From assembly GCF_000802185.1 (NCBI RefSeq), contig NZ_KN676113.1:3138856-3202855 (forward strand): DNA of 64,000 nucleotides. Direction: 5' to 3'. This document shows, one piece after another, positions 1 through 8,498 of the stretch. Position 1 is the stretch's first letter. Each line of letters begins with the position of its first letter. Source of the stretch: Belnapia sp. F-4-1. GTDB lineage: Bacteria > Pseudomonadota > Alphaproteobacteria > Acetobacterales > Acetobacteraceae. Below the pieces are notes generated by a model that had not been told where the DNA came from, searched no databases, and was given only the letters and a program-made list of their open reading frames with translations. The position numbers were made by a program, and so were the translations under genes.

Positions 1-2
1 GC

Positions 3-131
3 TGGAAGACCTTCGCCTCGAAGGAGCATCTGGCCGACAACTACTGGGGCGAGGGGGCGACCACCCTCGAGTGGCAGGTCAGCAGCCCGCCGCCCTTCCA
101 TACCTTCGAGGAGCTGCCGCAGGTCCGTTAA
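3..131 (+). CDS. ctaD: Cytochrome c oxidase subunit I, C-terminal end (partial)
   Basis: The last 42 codons of a gene that begins before the window. The encoded tail contains W-K-T-F-A-S, then N-Y-W-G and a proline-rich [11 protein letters not shown], typical of the cytosolic C-terminus of aa3-type oxidase subunit I. The following genes (heme O synthase, Cox11, subunit III, SURF1) support this. Subunit I carries heme a and the heme a3-CuB centre in the inner membrane. Only the non-catalytic tail is visible, so the call leans on context. A strong terminator follows 20 bases later. Confidence 0.85.
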   Translation, partial: WKTFASKEHLADNYWGEGATTLEWQVSSPPPFHTFEELPQVR

Positions 132-151
132 GCCTGCGTCAGGTCACCGAG

Positions 152-189
152 AAAGCGCCACATCCCGTAGGCCGGGGTGTGGCGTTTTT
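152..189 (+). terminator. Rho-independent terminator after ctaD
   Basis: Arms at 156-167 and 173-184 form a 12-bp stem with one G-U pair and a 5-nt loop, followed by five T (185-189); three A on the left (152-154) can pair with part of the T tract. It lies between the ctaD stop (131) and the heme O synthase start (215), so it may limit read-through into the assembly genes. Confidence 0.85.
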
Positions 190-214
190 CATGGGGAGGG
201 CCTACATCGCCCCC

Positions 215-1138
215 ATGAGCGACGTCACCGCAGCCGCACCGCCGCAGGACCTGTCCGAGGTCAAGGACTGGGTCACCCTCCTCAAGCCGCGCGTCATCTC
301 GCTGGTGGTCCTCACCGGCATCTGCGGCCTGCTCGTCGCCCCGGGCCACCTGCACCCGACGCTCGCCATCGCCGCCGTGCTCTGCATCGCGCTCGGCGCC
401 GGCGCCTCGGGCGCCATCAACATGTGGTACGACCGCGACATCGATGCGGTCATGCGCCGCACCCAGAACCGGCCCATCCCCGCCGGGCGGATCGAGCCCG
501 GGGCGGCGCTCTCCTACGGCGTCGGCCTCGCCGTTGCCTCCGTCCTCATTATGGGCCTGGCGACGAATTGGGTCGCGGCCGGCGTGCTGGCGCTTTCCAT
601 CGCTTTCTACGTCTTCGTCTACACCGCCTGGCTGAAGCGGCGGACCTCGCAGAACATCGTCATCGGCGGCGCCGCCGGCGCCTTCCCGCCGGTGATCGGC
701 TGGGCCGCCGTCACCGGCGACGTGACGCTGGCGCCGATGATCCTCTTTGCCATCATCTTCTTCTGGACGCCGCCGCATTTCTGGGCGCTCAGTCTCTTCG
801 CCCATGCCGATTACGAGAAGGTCGGCGTGCCGATGCTCCCCGTCACCCATGGCGCGCGCGAGACGCGGAAGCAGGTCCTCGTCTATACCCTGCTCCTGCT
901 GCCGCTGACGCTGCTGCCGACGCTGCTCGGCTTCGCCGGCTGGCTCTACGCCGCCGCCGCCGTCCTGCTCGGCGCGGAGTTCCTCCGCCACGCCATCGCC
1001 GTCTGGCGCGACGAGCAGGATGAGGCCGGCCGCAGCCTCACCGGCGACCGCCCGGCCAAGAAGGCCTTCCGCTACTCGCTGCTCTACCTTGCTCTGCTCT
1101 TCGTGGCGCTTGCCGCCGACAAGGCCGTGCTCGGGTGA
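215..1138 (+). CDS. ctaB: Heme O synthase (protoheme IX farnesyltransferase)
   Basis: UbiA-family membrane prenyltransferase that adds a farnesyl group to heme B to make heme O, the precursor of heme A. The 307-aa product has about eight or nine hydrophobic segments and the first Asp-rich motif N-x3-D-x3-D (N69, D73, D77), followed by R-R-T-Q-N-R-P. The open frame extends upstream to 71 inside ctaD, but the ATG at 215 gives the normal family N-terminus and lies downstream of GGAGGG (195-200). It ends in TGATG, sharing one base with the next small gene. Confidence 0.95.
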   Translation: MSDVTAAAPPQDLSEVKDWVTLLKPRVISLVVLTGICGLLVAPGHLHPTLAIAAVLCIALGAGASGAINMWYDRDIDAVMRRTQNRPIPAGRIEPGAALSYGVGLAVASVLIMGLATNWVAAGVLALSIAFYVFVYTAWLKRRTSQNIVIGGAAGAFPPVIGWAAVTGDVTLAPMILFAIIFFWTPPHFWALSLFAHADYEKVGVPMLPVTHGARETRKQVLVYTLLLLPLTLLPTLLGFAGWLYAAAAVLLGAEFLRHAIAVWRDEQDEAGRSLTGDRPAKKAFRYSLLYLALLFVALAADKAVLG

Positions 1139-1266
1139 TGACACCCGAGCAGCGCCTCGATTTCGACCGCCGGCGCCGCCAGAAGAACTGGGCGGTGCTC
1201 GGCGTGCTGGTCCTGCTCGTGGTGCTGTTCTTCGCCATCAGCACCGCCCGCGTGTTGAGAGGTTAA
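1138..1266 (+). CDS. Small single-span protein of the cytochrome oxidase cluster (CoxF-like)
   Basis: A 42-aa protein. A charged N-terminus (M-T-P-E-Q-R-L-D-F-D-R-R-R-R-Q-K-N) is followed by one transmembrane helix (about residues 18-35) and a short basic tail, the topology of the short CoxF-type proteins found between ctaB and ctaG in alphaproteobacteria. Start and stop fit the neighbours: the ATG overlaps the ctaB stop as TGATG and ctaG starts 4 bases after its TAA. A role in oxidase assembly is inferred from position; the sequence has no catalytic motif. Confidence 0.8.
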   Translation: MTPEQRLDFDRRRRQKNWAVLGVLVLLVVLFFAISTARVLRG

Positions 1267-1270
1267 TCCA

Positions 1271-1888
1271 ATGACGCCCGCCGAGACCCTCCGCCGCCGC
1301 AACCGCCGCCTTGGCCTCGTGGTCGGCGGCGGCGTCGCCTGCATGGTCGGCCTCGCCTTCGCCTCCGTGCCGCTCTACGACATGTTCTGCCGGGCGACCG
1401 GCTATAACGGCACCGTACAGACCGGTGGTCCCGCTGCGCCCGGCGCCGCCGCCAATGCCGGTGCGGTGACCGTCCGCTTCAACGCCAATACCCATCCCGG
1501 CCTGCCCTGGCGCTTCACCCCGGAGGCGCCGAATGTCTCGCTTCGCCTCGGGGAGGAAGGAATGGGCTTCTACCGGGCCGAGAACCTCGCCGACCGCCCC
1601 GTCACCGGCGTCGCCACCTACAACGTGACGCCCGAGGTAGTGGGCAAGTATTTCCACAAGACCGCCTGCTTCTGCTTCAACGAGCAGACGCTGGAGGCGG
1701 GCCAGCGCGTCGACATGCCGCTCACCTTCTGGATCGATCCGGCCATCGCCGATGACCCGAACACGCGCGGCATCCGCACCATCACCATCAACTATACCTT
1801 CTTCCGCAGCCTCGACGATGCCGCCCGCACCGGCGCGCTGGCCAATGCCGGCCCGCATGTGGGCCCGGCCCGCACGACCACCGAGTAG
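1271..1888 (+). CDS. ctaG: Cytochrome c oxidase assembly protein CtaG/Cox11
   Basis: Membrane-anchored copper chaperone that delivers copper to the CuB site of subunit I. The 205-aa product has a basic N-terminus, one transmembrane segment (about 14-36) ending in the Cox11 signature V-P-L-Y-D-M-F-C, and a periplasmic immunoglobulin-like domain with the copper-binding C-F-C-F motif (C133, C135). Length is normal for alphaproteobacteria. GAGAGG just upstream serves as ribosome binding site. An alanine/glycine-rich insert at about 53-65 is a small local variation. Confidence 0.96.
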   Translation: MTPAETLRRRNRRLGLVVGGGVACMVGLAFASVPLYDMFCRATGYNGTVQTGGPAAPGAAANAGAVTVRFNANTHPGLPWRFTPEAPNVSLRLGEEGMGFYRAENLADRPVTGVATYNVTPEVVGKYFHKTACFCFNEQTLEAGQRVDMPLTFWIDPAIADDPNTRGIRTITINYTFFRSLDDAARTGALANAGPHVGPARTTTE

Positions 1889-1974
1889 CCGCCTCAGGGC
1901 TTGATAACGGCCGGTTTTTGGGGATTGATGCGCCCCGACCGGCGGGCCTCCTCCCGCAGAGATCAGGACGCGCA

Positions 1975-2826
1975 ATGGCCAGTTCCACCGATATGACGGC
2001 GACCGCGGAACCCGCGCCGCTTCACAAGCACCCCTACCACCTGGTCGATCCCTCGCCCTGGCCGCTGGCCGGCGCCTTCGCGGGCGGCGCCCTGGTGCTC
2101 GGCATCGTGCTACTGGCGCATTACGGCATCCATTGGATGCTCTACCTCGGCGTCGCCAGCGTGCTGGCGACCATGTTCTTCTGGTGGCGCGACGTCATCC
2201 GCGAGTCCCGCACCCCGGGCATGCACACGCCCGTCGTGCGCATCGGCCTGCGCTACGGGATGATGCTCTTCATCGCCTCCGAGGTGATGTTCTTCGTCGC
2301 GTTCTTCTGGGCCTATTTCCACTACGCTCTTTACCCGCAGCATGTCTCCGGCGCGGTGGAGGCGATCTGGCCGCCCAAGGGCATCCTCACCTTCGACCCC
2401 TTCGGCCTGCCCTTCCTGAACACGATGATCCTGCTGCTCTCCGGCTGCACGGTGACCTGGGCCCATCACGCGCTGCTTCACAACGACCGGAAGTCGCTGA
2501 TCGCCGGCCTCGCCCTGACCGTCGCACTCGGCCTCTCCTTCACCGCCTTCCAGGTGGTCGAGTATGCCGAGGCACCCTTCAAGTTCACCGGCGGCATCTA
2601 TCCCTCGACCTTCTTCCTGGCGACCGGCTTCCACGGCTTCCATGTGATGGTCGGCACCATCTTCCTGGCGGTCTGCCTGGTCCGCGCCATCAAGGGCCAC
2701 TTCAGCGCCCAGCGCCATTTCGGCTTCGAGGCGGCGGCCTGGTACTGGCACTTCGTGGACGTGGTGTGGCTCTTCCTCTTCGTCTGCATCTACTTCCTCG
2801 GCGCCGGCGAGATCGCCGAGCACTGA
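1975..2826 (+). CDS. ctaE: Cytochrome c oxidase subunit III
   Basis: Core, non-metal subunit of the aa3 oxidase. The 283-aa product has the H-P-Y-H-L-V-D-P-S-P-W-P N-terminus and seven transmembrane helices, with the conserved E-V-M-F-F-V-A-F-F-W helix and the H-G-F-H-V-M-V-G-T motif. The frame is open back to 1918, but the ATG at 1975 (alternative 1993) gives the usual short N-terminus. It ends the oxidase structural and assembly run and is followed by a terminator-like stem. Confidence 0.96.
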   Translation: MASSTDMTATAEPAPLHKHPYHLVDPSPWPLAGAFAGGALVLGIVLLAHYGIHWMLYLGVASVLATMFFWWRDVIRESRTPGMHTPVVRIGLRYGMMLFIASEVMFFVAFFWAYFHYALYPQHVSGAVEAIWPPKGILTFDPFGLPFLNTMILLLSGCTVTWAHHALLHNDRKSLIAGLALTVALGLSFTAFQVVEYAEAPFKFTGGIYPSTFFLATGFHGFHVMVGTIFLAVCLVRAIKGHFSAQRHFGFEAAAWYWHFVDVVWLFLFVCIYFLGAGEIAEH

Positions 2827-2845
2827 GCCTCCGGCCTCTTCCGCC

Positions 2846-2884
2846 AGGGCCGCTATCGCAGACGCGGTGGCGGCCCTTTCTCTT
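2846..2884 (+). terminator. Rho-independent terminator after ctaE
   Basis: Arms at 2846-2858 and 2865-2877 form a 13-bp stem with two G-U pairs and a 6-nt loop, followed by TTCTCTTT. It starts 20 bases after the ctaE stop and may separate the oxidase genes from surf1. Confidence 0.75.
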
Positions 2885-2918
2885 TGGCAGACCGCTTTCC
2901 GCCCCATATCGGTGAGCG

Positions 2919-3602
2919 ATGCGCCGCCTCCTCCTCCCCGTCCTCGCCAGCCTGCCGGTCCTGGCCGCGCTGATCGCCCTTGGCACCTGGCAGGTCCAGC
3001 GCCTGCACTGGAAGCTCGACATCCTCGGCCGCATCGCGGCTGCCGAGGCCGCCCCCCCGGTGCCGCTCGCCGGCACCCCGTCGCCCTACAGCAAGGTCGT
3101 CGCCACTGGTCGCTTCGACCATGGGCGGGAGGTGATGCTCGGCATCGAGCTGCGCGGCACCACCCTCGGCGCCCGCCTCGTCACCCCGCTGCTGCGCGCC
3201 GATGCCCCGCCGTTGCTGGTCGATCGCGGCTGGGTGCCGATGGAGCGCGGCCAGGGCATCGACCGGCCCGAGGGCGAGGTCGCCGTCACCGGCTATGTGC
3301 GGCAGGTCGATACGCGCGACTGGAACTCGCCGCGCGACGACCTGGCCGCCCGCCGCTTCTACGTCTTCGACCCGGACGTGATCGGCGCCGCCCTCGGCCT
3401 GCCGCCGCCCGCCCCCTTCGGCCTCGTCGCCCTCGCCGCACAGGGTACGGGCCCCATGGCGCTCCCCGCCGCCGCCCGCAGCCTGCCGCGGCCGGACAAC
3501 CCGCATCTCGGCTATGCCATCACTTGGTACGGCCTTGCCGCCGCCCTGGTCGGGGTCGTGGCCTCCTTCCTCCTCCGCAGCCGCCGGGAGCACGCCGCAT
3601 GA
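2919..3602 (+). CDS. SURF1 family cytochrome oxidase biogenesis protein
   Basis: SURF1-type assembly factor, linked in other organisms to heme a insertion into subunit I. The 227-aa protein has the expected two-span topology: an N-terminal helix (about 3-22) running into G-T-W-Q-V-Q-R-L-x-W-K, a periplasmic loop with V-D-R-G-W-V-P, and a C-terminal helix (about 196-217) followed by a basic tail. The N-P-H-L-x-Y-A-x-T-W-Y signature is present. Its TGA overlaps the ATG of the peptidase gene by 4 bases (ATGA). Confidence 0.93.
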   Translation: MRRLLLPVLASLPVLAALIALGTWQVQRLHWKLDILGRIAAAEAAPPVPLAGTPSPYSKVVATGRFDHGREVMLGIELRGTTLGARLVTPLLRADAPPLLVDRGWVPMERGQGIDRPEGEVAVTGYVRQVDTRDWNSPRDDLAARRFYVFDPDVIGAALGLPPPAPFGLVALAAQGTGPMALPAAARSLPRPDNPHLGYAITWYGLAAALVGVVASFLLRSRREHAA

Positions 3603-5083
3603 GCCACGCCGCCTATGGCCGCCTCGCCACCCGCTTCGCCCGCATCGCGACGCTTGGCGAGGCCAGCGCCATGCTGCACTGGGATGCCAGCGCGATGATG
3701 CCCCCAGGCGGCGGCGCGGCGCGCGGCGAGCAGCTGGCGACGCTGGCCGGCCTTCGCCACGAGCTGCTGACCACCCCCGAGGTCGCCGACGACCTCGCTG
3801 CCGCCTCCGCCAAGGGCGAGTGGGAGGAGGCCAACCTTGCCCTGATGCGCCGCGCCCATCGCCGCGCCACTGCCCTCCCGACCGACCTCGTCGAGGCCGC
3901 CGAGCGCGCCAACGCCGCCTGCGAGAAGGTCTGGCGCACCGCCAAGGCCCGGTCCGACTTCGCGCTGGTCCGCCCCCATCTGGCGGAGGTCGTCCGCCTC
4001 CAGCGCGAGACCGCCGCCGCCCTCTCTGACGCCCTTGGCCTCTCCCCCTATGACGCGCTGATGGACGGCTTCCAGCCCGGCATCGCCGCCGCCGATGTCG
4101 AGCCCGTCTTCGCCGCCTACGAGTCCTTCCTCGCCGAAGCCCTGCCGCGTGCCGAGGCCCTGCAGGCCGCCCGCGGCACGCCGCAGCCGCTGCCCGGCCC
4201 CTTCCCGGTGGAGATCCAGCGCCGCCTCTGCGGGTCGATCTCCACCCGCCTCGGCCTCGACTACGACCATGCGCGGCTGGACGAGAGCCTCCACCCCTTC
4301 TGCGGCGGCACGCCGACCGACATCCGCATCACCACCTTCTACAGCGAGGCGGAGGTCGGGAAGGCGTTGATGGGCGTCATCCACGAGACCGGCCACGCCC
4401 TCTACGAGGCCGGCCTCCCCGCCGCCTGGGCCCGCCAGCCGGTCGGCGAGGCCGCCGGCATGGCCGCCCACGAGTCGCAGAGCCTGCTGATGGAGATGCA
4501 GGCCTGCCGCTCCGATGCCTTCCTCGCCTTCCTCGGCGGCGAGTTGCACGGGGCCTTCGGCGGCGACCCGGCCCCCTATGCGACGGCCAACCTCGCCCGC
4601 CTTTGGCGGCGCGTCTCCCGCGGCTTCATCCGCGTCGATGCCGATGAGCTGACCTACCCCGCCCATGTCATCCTTCGCTTCCGCCTGGAGCGCGCGCTGA
4701 TCGGCGGCGAGCTCGCCGTCGCCGACCTCCCCGGCGCCTGGGCCGAGGGCTTCACCCGCCTGCTCGGCCTCGCCCCGCCCGACGACGCCCATGGCTGCCT
4801 GCAGGACATCCACTGGCATGACGGCGCCTTCGGCTATTTCCCGAGCTATACCCTCGGCGCCATGGCCGCCGCCCAGCTGATGGGTGCCGCCCGCCGCGCC
4901 CTGCCGGACCTCGACGGGTCGCTCGCCACCGGCGACATGGCCCCGCTGCTCGGCTGGCTCCGGGCGAATGTCCACGGCCAGGGCTCCCGCCTCGGCTTCC
5001 AAGACCTGCTGCGGGCGGCCACCGGCAAGCCGCTCGACCCGGCCGACTTCATGGCGCATCTCCGCAGCCGCTACCTGCAATAG
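3599..5083 (+). CDS. M32 family metallocarboxypeptidase (Taq type)
   Basis: Zinc carboxypeptidase that trims C-terminal residues from peptides, normally cytosolic. The 494-aa length matches the family. The zinc motif H-E-T-G-H is at residues 262-266, followed by A-L-Y-E-A-G-L-P and a downstream H-E-S-Q-S-L motif supplying the third ligand; D-I-H-W and G-Y-F-P-S-Y-T-L-G near the C-terminus are also family signatures. The start overlaps the SURF1 stop (ATGA), so translation is probably coupled, though function is unrelated to the oxidase. Confidence 0.95.
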   Translation: MSHAAYGRLATRFARIATLGEASAMLHWDASAMMPPGGGAARGEQLATLAGLRHELLTTPEVADDLAAASAKGEWEEANLALMRRAHRRATALPTDLVEAAERANAACEKVWRTAKARSDFALVRPHLAEVVRLQRETAAALSDALGLSPYDALMDGFQPGIAAADVEPVFAAYESFLAEALPRAEALQAARGTPQPLPGPFPVEIQRRLCGSISTRLGLDYDHARLDESLHPFCGGTPTDIRITTFYSEAEVGKALMGVIHETGHALYEAGLPAAWARQPVGEAAGMAAHESQSLLMEMQACRSDAFLAFLGGELHGAFGGDPAPYATANLARLWRRVSRGFIRVDADELTYPAHVILRFRLERALIGGELAVADLPGAWAEGFTRLLGLAPPDDAHGCLQDIHWHDGAFGYFPSYTLGAMAAAQLMGAARRALPDLDGSLATGDMAPLLGWLRANVHGQGSRLGFQDLLRAATGKPLDPADFMAHLRSRYLQ

Positions 5084-5089
5084 GCGGGG

Positions 5090-6080
5090 ATGAGCCGGAA
5101 CCACGCCCTCGACAGCCTGCGCGGGCTGGCGGCGCTGGCCGTCGCCCTCGGCCATTGCGTCCTCGCCGTCACCGGCCATGGCGCCTGGACGCTGCGCCTC
5201 GCCGACCTCCCGGACGCCGACGCCCCCGCCATCCTCGCCCGCCTCGGCCATGCCCTCTTCCCGGCCGATGCCGCGGTGCTGGTCTTCTTCGCCCTCAGCG
5301 GCCATGTGCTCTGATCCGCCTGCGCCCGTCACCCGGGCGGCTTGCTGACCGGCCTGCCGGACTGGGTGCTGGCCCGCCTCTACCGCCTACTGCCCGTCGC
5401 CATGGCGAACGCCCTCTCGCTCGGCCTGCTCGCCGAGGCCGAGGCGGAGCGGCTGATCGGCAACATGCTGCTGCCCCGCTATGACCTGGACGGCCCCGCC
5501 TGTTCGCTGCAGGTGGAGATGGTGGCGAGGCTCGGCCTCTTCCTCGTCCACCAGCTGGTGAGCGGGCAGGGCAGGGGCCTCGCCATCACCTTCGCCCTGT
5601 CGGTCCTGCTGCTGCCGCTGCTGCGCGGGGTGCTGCCGATGGCGGTCTATTTCCCCATCTTCCTCGCCGGCGCCCTGATCGCCGACATGCCCCGCCCACT
5701 CCGGCTCGGCGCGATCCCCTGGCTCGGCCTCGCCGCCCTGCTGCTCGGCGGCCTCCTCGGCTGTGGCGGCGCCGGCCGCGCCGTCGAGTCGCTCGGCGCC
5801 GTGCTGGTGGTGGCCGCCGTCGCGCATCGCCAGCTGGCCTGGCTGCTGCACCCGGCGCTGCTCGCGCTCGGCCGGATCAGCTACCCCTTCTACCTCTTAC
5901 ACAGCCTCGGCCTGGCCTTGGCGGCGCCGCTGGCGATGCCGGCCGGTACCGCCGGGCAGGTATGGCCCTCGCCCTCCTGTCCCTTGCGATCGCCATCCCC
6001 GTCGCCTGGCTGCTGCATGTCGCGGTGGAGGCGCCGCTGACGCGGGCCCGCGCGCCTGCCGGCGCCCAGGCAGGTCAAAC
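5090..6080 (+). pseudogene. Broken acyltransferase-3 family membrane protein
   Basis: The first 74 codons encode the classic family start (L-D-S-L-R-G-L-A-A-L-A-V) and the F-F-A-L-S-G-H-V-L segment, then an in-frame TGA at 5312-5314 stops it. The same frame continues with family-like membrane helices and the late I-S-Y-P-F-Y-L-L-H-S motif (about 5878-5911). Around 5945-5960 the reading frame shifts: the last helix and the E-A-P-L-T-R tail read in a different frame. One stop plus one frameshift argue for a decayed gene; sequencing error is the alternative. The 3' end is approximate. Intact relatives acylate sugars or cell-surface glycans. Confidence 0.8.
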
Positions 6081-6083
6081 ATC

Positions 6084-6097
6084 TAGCTTCCTAGCTA
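6084..6097. promoter_or_regulatory. Inverted repeat upstream of the marR-type gene
   Basis: TAGCT and AGCTA form perfect 5-bp arms around a 4-nt spacer, 25 bases before the regulator start, in a short AT-richer pocket. MarR proteins commonly bind such dyads at their own promoters, so autoregulation is a reasonable inference. The arms are short, so chance cannot be excluded. Confidence 0.45.
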
Positions 6098-6122
6098 TCC
6101 CGCTCCGGTCTAGCCTGCGCCG

Positions 6123-6584
6123 ATGCGGGACGGCTCGACGCTTGCCCATACCCAGTGGCGCCTCGGCATGAGCATCGCGCAGATCGCGCGGCGATGGCGC
6201 GGGCGGCTGGACGCACGCATCGCCGATTTCGGCCTGACCGAGGCGCGCTGGCTCGCCCTGCTCACCCTTTCCCGCAGCGGCGACGGCATTACCCAGAAGG
6301 AACTGGCCAACCGCCTGTTGATCGAGGGCCCGACCCTGGTCCGCACCCTCGACTGGCTGGAAGGGGAGGGGCTGGTGGAGCGCCGCAGCTCCGCCCAGGA
6401 CCGCCGCGCCAAGACCCTGCACCTGACCGAGCGCGCCCTGCCGCTCATCCAGCGCATCGAGGCCGCCGCGACCATCGTCCGCGCCGAGATCCTCGCCGGC
6501 ATCCCGGAGGACGACCTCGCCGCCTGCCTCGCCGTGCTGGAGCGCGTGGCGATCGGCCTCGCTACCCCTCCGTCTGGCGGCTAA
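6123..6584 (+). CDS. MarR family transcriptional regulator
   Basis: A 153-aa winged-helix dimer-forming regulator. The helix-turn-helix covers about residues 55-80 (I-T-Q-K-E-L-A-N-R-L-L-I-E-G-P-T-L-V-R) and the wing follows with V-E-R-R-S-S-x-x-D-R-R-A-K, the family DNA-binding signature. N- and C-terminal helices form the dimer interface. An alternative start at 6168 would drop 15 residues. No obvious adjacent target is intact: the gene just upstream is the broken acyltransferase. The 3' end overlaps the convergent SOUL gene by 23 bases. Confidence 0.92.
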   Translation: MRDGSTLAHTQWRLGMSIAQIARRWRGRLDARIADFGLTEARWLALLTLSRSGDGITQKELANRLLIEGPTLVRTLDWLEGEGLVERRSSAQDRRAKTLHLTERALPLIQRIEAAATIVRAEILAGIPEDDLAACLAVLERVAIGLATPPSGG

Positions 6585-7200
6585 CCCGCACCACCGCCTC
6601 GTTCCGCCGCAGCGGCGGCAAGGTCCAGGGCGGATCGTAGAACCAGTCGAAGGCTTCCCCCTCCGCCCGCCACGGCCCCACGGCGAGCGCCGCCAGCAGC
6701 CGCACTCGCGCCGCGGCGGCGGCCTCGGCTCCCGGCACGCCCGCGTAACGCAGCACCGCCACCCGCTCGCCGGGAATGGTGACGATGGCGACGTGCCCAT
6801 CCTCCGGCACCGGCGCCGCCTCGGCGCTGGCGATCTCCGCCGGCAGGAAGAACCGGATCACCCATCCCCCCGGCGCCGCCGCTTGTCCGACCGGGGCCGT
6901 CATGGCGATTCGCACCGAGTCCTGCGCCACGGGCGCCGTCATGGCGATCCGCACCCGCCCCCGGTTGCCGCCGAAGATATAGCCGGCCAGCCGCCGGAAC
7001 CCCTCCCGCCGTGCCGCCTCCTCGCTGCCGGCCTCGACCAGCGTCTCGGCCGCGACCCGCGGCGCATAGTCGCGGATTTCCACCTCGCCTACCCGCTCCA
7101 CCACGGCGAAGCGCGGCTCCTCCGTCCCCGACCTCACGCCGACGACCGAACAGGCCCCGAGCAGCAGCCCCGAGGCGGCGGAAAGCAGGCGGCCGAGCAT
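6562..7200 (-). CDS. SOUL family heme-binding lipoprotein
   Basis: A 212-aa SOUL/HBP-fold protein; relatives bind heme or tetrapyrroles. The N-terminus is a lipoprotein signal with L-L-G-A-C as lipobox (Cys17), so it should be anchored in the envelope. The body contains the family features V-E-I-R-D-Y-x-P-R, G-Y-I-F-G-x-N and two copies of I-A-M-T-A-P-V spaced 13 residues apart, and ends with F-D-W-F-Y-D-P-P-W-T-L-P-P-L-R-R-N-E. It lies just downstream of the ccmAB heme exporter on the same strand, which suits a heme-related role, but the physiological ligand is unknown. Confidence 0.9.
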   Translation of the reverse strand: MLGRLLSAASGLLLGACSVVGVRSGTEEPRFAVVERVGEVEIRDYAPRVAAETLVEAGSEEAARREGFRRLAGYIFGGNRGRVRIAMTAPVAQDSVRIAMTAPVGQAAAPGGWVIRFFLPAEIASAEAAPVPEDGHVAIVTIPGERVAVLRYAGVPGAEAAAAARVRLLAALAVGPWRAEGEAFDWFYDPPWTLPPLRRNEAVVRVSRQTEG

Positions 7201-7251
7201 GGCGGAAACTCCCTCATGGCCCGGATGACATAGGCGGCCCCGCCGTCCCCG

Positions 7252-7911
7252 CTACTCCACCCGGAGCGCCGCCCCCGCCGCCAGCGGCGCCAGCGGCAGC
7301 GCCGCCGCCACCAGCGCGCCCAGCAGAAGCAGATAGGGCCGCGCCTCCAGCCCCGCCGCCGCCGCCTCGATCCCCGCCGCGCCGAAGATGACGGCCGGGA
7401 TCGCCAGCGGCAGCACCAGCAGCGGCAGCAGCACGCCCCCCCGCCGCGCCCCCAGCGTCAGCGCCGCCCCCGCCGTCCCCAGCAGCGACAGGAAGGCAGT
7501 CGCCAGCCCGAGCGCCGCCATCGCCGCCGGCCAAGCCTCCGTCGCCAGGTTGAGCATGGCGCCCGCGACCGGCGTCGCCACCAGCAGCGGCAGCCCCGTC
7601 ACCAGCCAATGCGCCAGCGCCTTGGCCAGGGCGACAACCGCCGCCCCCATCCCCGACAGCAAAAGTTGGTCGAGCGTCCCATCCTCCGCATCCGCCCCGA
7701 ACAGCCGGTCGAGCGGCAGCAGCGCCGCGAGCAGGCCAGCGGCCAGCAAGGCCCCCGGCGCCAGCCGCGCCAGGGCTTCCGGCGCCGGCCCGATGCCGAA
7801 GGGGAACAGCGCCGCGACGAGCACGAAGAACAGCACCGCCGCCAGCGAATCCGCCGGATGCCGAATGGCCAGTCGCATCTCCCGCCCGAGCAGCGCCCCG
7901 AACCCCCTCAC
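7252..7911 (-). CDS. ccmB: Heme exporter membrane protein CcmB
   Basis: Membrane component of the CcmABCD system for cytochrome c maturation, which releases heme-loaded CcmE. The 219-aa protein has six predicted helices, the expected E-x-R-L-A-I-R-H-P N-terminal loop and the F-G-A-D-x-E-D-G-T-L-D-Q-L motif typical of CcmB. Its ATG overlaps the ccmA stop by 4 bases, so the two are coupled. ccmC and ccmD do not follow in this window. Confidence 0.95.
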   Translation of the reverse strand: MRGFGALLGREMRLAIRHPADSLAAVLFFVLVAALFPFGIGPAPEALARLAPGALLAAGLLAALLPLDRLFGADAEDGTLDQLLLSGMGAAVVALAKALAHWLVTGLPLLVATPVAGAMLNLATEAWPAAMAALGLATAFLSLLGTAGAALTLGARRGGVLLPLLVLPLAIPAVIFGAAGIEAAAAGLEARPYLLLLGALVAAALPLAPLAAGAALRVE

Positions 7912-8498
7912 AGCCGCAGCTCCCGGGCGCTCGGCAGCGGCAGCGGCAGATGCGTCGCCGCCAGCACCATCCCGCCCGCCGCGCGATGCCGCGCCAGCAG
8001 CCCGCCGAGTCGCTCCACGGACGCCGCATCCAGCCCCACCGTCGGCTCGTCCAGCAGCCAGATTGCCGCCGGGGCAAGGGCCAGCCGGGCGAGGGCCAGC
8101 CGCCTTTTCTGCCCCGAGGACAGCACCCGCGCCGGTAGCTCAGCCAGCGGCCCCAACCCAAGCTGATCGAGCGCCGCCCCCGCATCCCCGCCCCAGAGCC
8201 GGGCAAAGAAACCCAGATTCTCCCGCGCCGTCAGCGCCGGCTTCAGCGCATCCGCATGCGACAAATACCGCAGCCGTCCCGCATGCGCCGCCCGATCGGC
8301 GAAGGCATCCGCCCCCTCCCACAGCAGCCGTCCCTCCTCGGGCGCGAGCAGCCCGGCCAGCAGCCGCAGCAGGGTCGATTTCCCGGCGCCGTTCGCACCC
8401 GTCAGCAAGACTGCCGCTCCCGCCTCCACCTTGAAGGAAAGCCCGGCGAAGACGACTCTTTCACCTCGCCGGCAGGCCAGGTTTTCCGCTTGCAGCAT
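7908..8498 (-). CDS. ccmA: Cytochrome c biogenesis ABC ATPase CcmA
   Basis: ATPase partner of CcmB. The Walker A motif G-A-N-G-A-G-K-S-T, the signature [13 protein letters not shown] and Walker B W-L-L-D-E-P are all present, and the length (about 196 aa from this start) is typical for CcmA. The open frame reaches 8540, but the ATG at 8498 gives the usual M-L-x-A-E-N-L-A-C-x-R-G-x-R start and leaves more room for the promoter shared with divergent aconitase. Confidence 0.94.
   Translation of the reverse strand: MLQAENLACRRGERVVFAGLSFKVEAGAAVLLTGANGAGKSTLLRLLAGLLAPEEGRLLWEGADAFADRAAHAGRLRYLSHADALKPALTARENLGFFARLWGGDAGAALDQLGLGPLAELPARVLSSGQKRRLALARLALAPAAIWLLDEPTVGLDAASVERLGGLLARHRAAGGMVLAATHLPLPLPSARELRL

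Noticed and set aside
3512-5332. A 600-codon minus-strand frame opposite the M32 peptidase
   Set aside because: Same GC-bias artefact; the peptidase has its zinc motif and full length.
6890-6970. Two near-identical 39-base units in the SOUL gene (I-A-M-T-A-P-V twice)
   Set aside because: As far as I recall, bacterial SOUL proteins commonly carry this motif twice, so it is a family feature rather than a new duplication.
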